A stretch of DNA of 26,840 nt from RGIG2945 sp045540355 (GTDB lineage: Bacteria; Bacillota; Clostridia; Oscillospirales; Acutalibacteraceae). Both the position numbers and the translations under genes were made by a program. Below, in pieces: positions 23,662 to 26,840 of this stretch (position 1 is its first letter; every line of letters begins with the position of its first letter). Location of the stretch: assembly GCA_045540355.1 (NCBI GenBank), contig JAZQHB010000084.1, forward strand, positions 1 to 26,840. Reading direction: 5' to 3'. The notes below the pieces were generated by a model. The model was given only the letters and a program-made list of their open reading frames with translations, was not told the DNA's origin and made no database searches.

Positions 23662-24459
23662 ATGATAATTGATACACACGCTCACATATTTCCCGACAAG
23701 ATTGCAGAAAAGGCATCCGTCAGCATCGGTGATTTTTATGACATACCCATGAACCTCGACGGAAAAACTTCAACTCTGCTTAAATACGGAGATGCCGCAG
23801 GAATTGATAAATTTCTCGTATGCTCCGTTGCAACAACTGCACATCAGGTCGAGTCAATCAATCATTTCATTGCAGATGAAGTCAAAAAGCATAACGGAAG
23901 ATTCATCGGTTTCGCCGCCATGCACCCGGACAGTGACAAAATCGCTGAGCAGGTTGATGAAGCACTCACACTTGGTTTAAAGGGCATCAAGCTGCACCCT
24001 GATTTTCAGAAGTTTAACATTGATGACCCCAAGGCATTTGCAATTTACGAAGCCGCCGAGGGCAGAATGCCGATACTTATTCATACAGGCGACCACCGCA
24101 CCGAATTTTCTAAACCTCAACGCCTTGCAAAAGTCCTTGACAGATTTCCAAAGCTTGATGTGATTGCCGCACACTTCGGCGGTTGGTCCGAGTGGGATAA
24201 CAGCGTTAAGGTGCTTGCTGACTACAAAAATGTCTTCGTTGACACCTGCAGCAGCCAATATGCTCTGTCCCCTGAAAGAGTGGTTGAGCTTATACACTCC
24301 TTCGGTATTGACAAGGTTTTCTTCGGCACCGACTACCCTATGTGGTTGCCTGAGGACGAGCTCAGAATGCTTCGCAGCTTACCTTTAAGTGATGAGGAAT
24401 TTGAAAAAATCTTCCACTTGAATTTTGAAAGACTTCTTGCAAAATATGAAAATATGTAA
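23662..24459 (+). CDS. TIM-barrel metal-dependent hydrolase (amidohydrolase family 2)
   Basis: A 265-aa member of the amidohydrolase-2 family, whose members hydrolyse or decarboxylate varied substrates. The metal-binding HxH is in DTHAHIFPD (His6, His8). Later residues of the site are seen in GIKLHPDFQ, LIHTGD, AAHFGG and the final Asp in FFGTDYPMW. The substrate cannot be inferred. It has its own promoter, a very short leader and a strong terminator, so it is monocistronic. It faces the cyclophilin gene. Confidence 0.85.
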   Translation: MIIDTHAHIFPDKIAEKASVSIGDFYDIPMNLDGKTSTLLKYGDAAGIDKFLVCSVATTAHQVESINHFIADEVKKHNGRFIGFAAMHPDSDKIAEQVDEALTLGLKGIKLHPDFQKFNIDDPKAFAIYEAAEGRMPILIHTGDHRTEFSKPQRLAKVLDRFPKLDVIAAHFGGWSEWDNSVKVLADYKNVFVDTCSSQYALSPERVVELIHSFGIDKVFFGTDYPMWLPEDELRMLRSLPLSDEEFEKIFHLNFERLLAKYENM

Positions 24460-24467
24460 TTTTCACT

Positions 24468-24494
24468 AAGGTCGGCAAAAGCCGACCTTTTTTT
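24468..24494 (+). terminator. Terminator of the amidohydrolase gene
   Basis: A perfect 9-bp stem AAGGTCGGC/GCCGACCTT (24468-24476, 24481-24489) with an AAAA loop, followed by TTTTT. The convergent cyclophilin gene ends 6 nt beyond it, and the minus strand has no T-run, so it works mainly for the plus strand. Confidence 0.92.
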
Positions 24495-24499
24495 CATTA

Positions 24500-25084
24500 T
24501 CAATCAACTACTATTGTTTCAATGAAGATTTTATCAAGCGGTTTATCCAATTCACCAACGGGTGCAGCTGCAATCTTATCAACTACATCCATTCCGTCAT
24601 AAACCTGACCAAAAACAGTGTGTCTGTAATCAAGCCACGGTGTACCGCCGACTTCCTTGTAATCCTCTACACATTCTGCGGGGAAGCTTTCGGGCATCTG
24701 TGACATTTGGGAAATCATCTCTGCACCCGCATCTGTTTTCTGAACGATGAAAAACTGACTTCCGTTTGTACCGGGACCTGCATTTGCCATTGACAATGCA
24801 CCTCTGATATTGTGAAGCTCAGGTGTGAATTCATCTTTAAAGGGTGCTCCCCAGATGCTTTCTCCGCCTCTGCCCGTACCTGTCGGATCACCGCACTGAA
24901 TCATAAAATCATTTATAACTCTGTGGAAAATAATCCCGTCGTAATATCCGTTCTCTGCGTGAGTTATAAAGTTCTCAACCGCCTTAGGTGCGTGTTCGGG
25001 GAAAAGCTTTATTTTAATATCTCCCATATTGGTTTTCATTGTAACTGTTTTTTGACCGTTTTCAGGCAAACCTCTCTGTGACAT
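24500..25084 (-). CDS. Cyclophilin-type peptidyl-prolyl cis-trans isomerase
   Basis: It catalyses proline isomerisation in protein folding. The active-site residues are in GIIFHRVINDFMIQCGDPTG (Arg and Phe) and NGSQFFIV (Gln and Phe), and the substrate-groove LDYRHTVFGQV segment is present. At 194 aa, with no signal peptide or lipobox, it is predicted cytoplasmic. GGAGG lies nine bases before the ATG. It has its own promoter at 25116-25144. Confidence 0.95.
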   Translation of the reverse strand: MSQRGLPENGQKTVTMKTNMGDIKIKLFPEHAPKAVENFITHAENGYYDGIIFHRVINDFMIQCGDPTGTGRGGESIWGAPFKDEFTPELHNIRGALSMANAGPGTNGSQFFIVQKTDAGAEMISQMSQMPESFPAECVEDYKEVGGTPWLDYRHTVFGQVYDGMDVVDKIAAAPVGELDKPLDKIFIETIVVD

Positions 25085-25115
25085 AATATAGAACCTCCAA
25101 AATTTTAATCAATAC

Positions 25116-25144
25116 ATTTTATCACAAAATTCATTTTCTTACAA
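25116..25144 (-). promoter_or_regulatory. Promoter of the cyclophilin gene
   Basis: On the minus strand TTGTAA (25144-25139), 17 nt, TAAAAT (25121-25116), preceded by a TG for an extended -10. It lies about 32 nt before the ATG. Confidence 0.75.
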
Positions 25145-25148
25145 GCGG

Positions 25149-25170
25149 TTTTAACAGTTTTTTAACAGTT
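25149..25170. promoter_or_regulatory. Two tandem 11-nt direct repeats between divergent promoters (possible operator)
   Basis: TTTTAACAGTT occurs at 25149-25159 and again, exactly and without gap, at 25160-25170. The spacing is one helical turn. It lies just upstream of the cyclophilin -35 and 17 nt upstream of the citrate synthase -35, a suitable place for a regulator. The regulator is not known. Confidence 0.4.
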
Positions 25171-25187
25171 TAGAAATTTATGGTTTC

Positions 25188-25216
25188 TTGACTTTTTCCA
25201 ATAATTATGATATTGT
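25188..25216 (+). promoter_or_regulatory. Promoter of citrate synthase
   Basis: TTGACT (25188-25193), 17 nt, TATTGT (25211-25216), with TG one base before the -10. The strong site AAAGGAG lies six to seven bases before the ATG at 25244. Confidence 0.75.
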
Positions 25217-25243
25217 AAGTTATGTTTTAGAAAGGAGAATAGA

Positions 25244-26602
25244 ATGCGTAACACACCTTTTATTGAAGAATTTGCAAAAAAATATACCGATTCATGTTTC
25301 AATGAATCTCAGATAGACAGAAATCTTTTTGAAGAATACGGAGTTAAAAAAGGGCTTCGCGATAAATCAGGAAAGGGTGTTTTGTCAGGTCTTACCAAGA
25401 TTTCGCTTATCGAATCGAGTAAGGAAATTGACGGCAAAATTGTTCCCTGCGACGGCAAGCTTCTTTACAGAGGCTATAATGTCAAGGACTTGGTTAAGGG
25501 TTTTATTGATGATAACCGTTTCGGCTTTGAAGAAACCGCTTATCTTCTGCTTTTCGGAAAATTACCGACTCAGGAACAACTCGAAGAATTCAATAACATT
25601 TTAGCGGTATCGAGATATTTGCCTACAAATTTTGTCCGTGATGTTATTATGAAAGCACCAAGTGGAGATATCATGAACTCCCTGACAAAAAGTGTCTTGA
25701 CGCTTGCTTCTTACGATGCTAATGTGTCAGACCTTTCCATTGATAATGTTTTAAGACAATGTCTTGTGTTGATAAGTGTATTCCCGATGCTTTCGGTTTA
25801 TGGCTATCACGCTTATAATCACTATGAATGCGGCGACAGTTTTTATATTCACAGACCTGAAGCTAACCTTTCGGTTGCTGAGAATATTTTAAGACTCTTA
25901 CGCCCCGACAAACAGTATACAGCACTTGAAGCAAGAGTTCTCGACCTTGCACTTGTTCTCCACATGGAGCATGGCGGCGGTAACAATTCAACTTTTACAA
26001 CGAGAGTTGTTTCTTCTGCGGGTTCTGATACCTACTCTGTCATAGCTGCCGCACTTTCGTCACTTAAGGGACCTAAGCACGGCGGTGCAAATATCAAGGT
26101 TGTTGAAATGATGAATGATATCAAATCTCATGTCAAAGATATCAACGACGAAGAAGAAGTCGAAGCTTATCTTAAAAAGATACTCCACAAGGAAGCTTTT
26201 GACAAACGCGGACTTATTTACGGCATGGGTCATGCGGTTTATTCAATTTCTGACCCGAGAGCTACAACGCTTAAAGGCTTTGTTGACTTGCTTGCAACAG
26301 AAAAAGGTCTCCACGAGGACTTCACTCTTTATTCAATGATTGAAAAATTGGCACCCAAGGTTATTGCAAGTGAACGAGCAATTTACAAGGGCGTCAGTGC
26401 AAATGTCGATTTCTATAGCGGTTTTGTTTACAATATGCTCAATATTCCTCACGAGCTTTTCACCCCCATTTTTGCCATGGCGAGAATCGTAGGTTGGAGT
26501 GCTCACAGAATTGAGGAGCTTATCAATGTTGATAAAATCATTCGCCCCGCTTATATGAGTCTTATTACCGACGAAAAATACAAACCAATGTCTGACAGAT
26601 AA
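25244..26602 (+). CDS. gltA: Citrate synthase
   Basis: It condenses oxaloacetate with acetyl-CoA. The catalytic histidines are in KGPKHGGAN and GMGHAVYSISDPRA, the active-site Asp in VDFYSGF, and the substrate segment MEHGGGNNSTFTTR is typical of bacterial citrate synthases. At 452 aa it has an N-terminal extension before the RGYNVKDL block. It is monocistronic in the window, and no aconitase or isocitrate dehydrogenase is beside it. A 2-methylcitrate synthase cannot be excluded from sequence alone. Confidence 0.93.
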   Translation: MRNTPFIEEFAKKYTDSCFNESQIDRNLFEEYGVKKGLRDKSGKGVLSGLTKISLIESSKEIDGKIVPCDGKLLYRGYNVKDLVKGFIDDNRFGFEETAYLLLFGKLPTQEQLEEFNNILAVSRYLPTNFVRDVIMKAPSGDIMNSLTKSVLTLASYDANVSDLSIDNVLRQCLVLISVFPMLSVYGYHAYNHYECGDSFYIHRPEANLSVAENILRLLRPDKQYTALEARVLDLALVLHMEHGGGNNSTFTTRVVSSAGSDTYSVIAAALSSLKGPKHGGANIKVVEMMNDIKSHVKDINDEEEVEAYLKKILHKEAFDKRGLIYGMGHAVYSISDPRATTLKGFVDLLATEKGLHEDFTLYSMIEKLAPKVIASERAIYKGVSANVDFYSGFVYNMLNIPHELFTPIFAMARIVGWSAHRIEELINVDKIIRPAYMSLITDEKYKPMSDR

Positions 26603-26649
26603 AATTAAGGGGATGTAAAAAAAGCGAAGACCGCATAAAACAAGATAAA

Positions 26650-26690
26650 TCAAGGGGGCTTACAAGTCTGATGCTTTTAAGCCCCCTTGA
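26650..26690. terminator. Inverted repeat, probable terminator
   Basis: A perfect 13-bp stem TCAAGGGGGCTTA/TAAGCCCCCTTGA (26650-26662, 26678-26690) has a 15-nt loop. Read on the minus strand it is followed by TTTATCTTGTTTT; no T-run follows on the plus strand. It may end a minus-strand gene outside the window and also stop the citrate synthase transcript. Confidence 0.55.
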
Positions 26691-26738
26691 AACAATCTAA
26701 AAAACGGAAAATATTAAAAATTTTGTGTTTTATGCTAC

Positions 26739-26828
26739 GAACAAACCTCGCCTCTCGCCGTACCTCTGTACGCCTTCGGGTAAACAAAATCAAGCCTTAC
26801 GCCTTGATTTTGCTCGGTTTGTCCGTTC
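26739..26828 (+). other. Multi-helix structured intergenic region
   Basis: An outer stem pairs ACAAACC (26741-26747) with GGTTTGT (26816-26822). It encloses a small hairpin, CGTAC/GTACG with loop CTCT (26759-26772), and a longer one, CAAAATCAAG/CTTGATTTTG (26785-26794, 26803-26812). A T-run (26835-26840) lies close downstream. No coding frame is supported. It could be a structured RNA or another interspersed repeat; the strand is uncertain. Confidence 0.45.
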
Positions 26829-26840
26829 TTCATCTTTTTT

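Overview
The window looks like a piece of a low-GC Gram-positive chromosome, most likely a gut-type Clostridia (Oscillospiraceae/Ruminococcaceae-like). This is inferred from the AT-rich composition, strong Shine-Dalgarno sites, consensus sigma-A promoters with 17-nt spacers, the ECF vitamin-transporter cassette, the DUF5711-type membrane protein and the family assignments. Almost everything is ordinary housekeeping. I did not find a convincing new multi-gene defence or biosynthetic system. The accessory part is the left edge (1-1801), the end of an integrated element with a large serine recombinase. The most interesting signals are in intergenic DNA.

Layout. 1-1801 (+): the last codons of an unidentified gene, then a DUF4368-type large serine recombinase. 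1802-2200 (-): two tandem tRNA-Leu genes (GAG, then CAG) behind a perfect TTGACA-N17-TATAAT promoter, with three terminator hairpins that separate them from the recombinase. 2201-4438 (-): an isolated GH95-like glycoside hydrolase. 4503-8532 (-): a cvpA-pgsA-clp operon with its own promoter at 8590-8618. 8665-20225 (-): a long co-directional, tightly packed run. In transcription order it is a PDZ/radical-SAM-like DUF512 protein, der, ruvC, ruvA, ruvB, glmM, an rRNA-type methyltransferase, ecfA1, ecfA2, ecfT, truA and a DUF5711-like protein. Many junctions overlap by 1-16 nt. 20489-20677 (-): a small two-helix membrane protein between two repeat-rich gaps. 20882-21603 (-): the yceD-rpmF operon behind a perfect promoter. 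21681-23456 (-): pgi and a small P-loop protein. 23662-24459 (+): a TIM-barrel amidohydrolase. 24500-25084 (-): a cyclophilin. 25244-26602 (+): citrate synthase. 26603-26840: non-coding and rich in inverted repeats.

How the genes fit together. Der and TruA act on ribosomes and tRNA, RuvABC resolves Holliday junctions, GlmM feeds peptidoglycan precursor synthesis, and EcfA1A2T is the shared energising module for vitamin-uptake S components (no S component is visible). YceD/L32 is the conserved ribosome-assembly pair. PgsA makes phosphatidylglycerol phosphate and carries an unusual acidic tail. The Clp ATPase has an N-terminal zinc finger instead of a Clp-N domain.

Intergenic structure. A 63-64 nt element occurs twice (inside the ruvA-ruvB gap and upstream of the DUF512 gene), and its hairpin shows compensatory base changes. 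Tandem REP-like palindromes follow the second copy. An approximately 110-nt near-perfect palindrome lies between rpmF and the small membrane gene; its imperfect pairs would be G-U only in a plus-strand RNA. No stretch longer than 300 bases is without an annotated feature.
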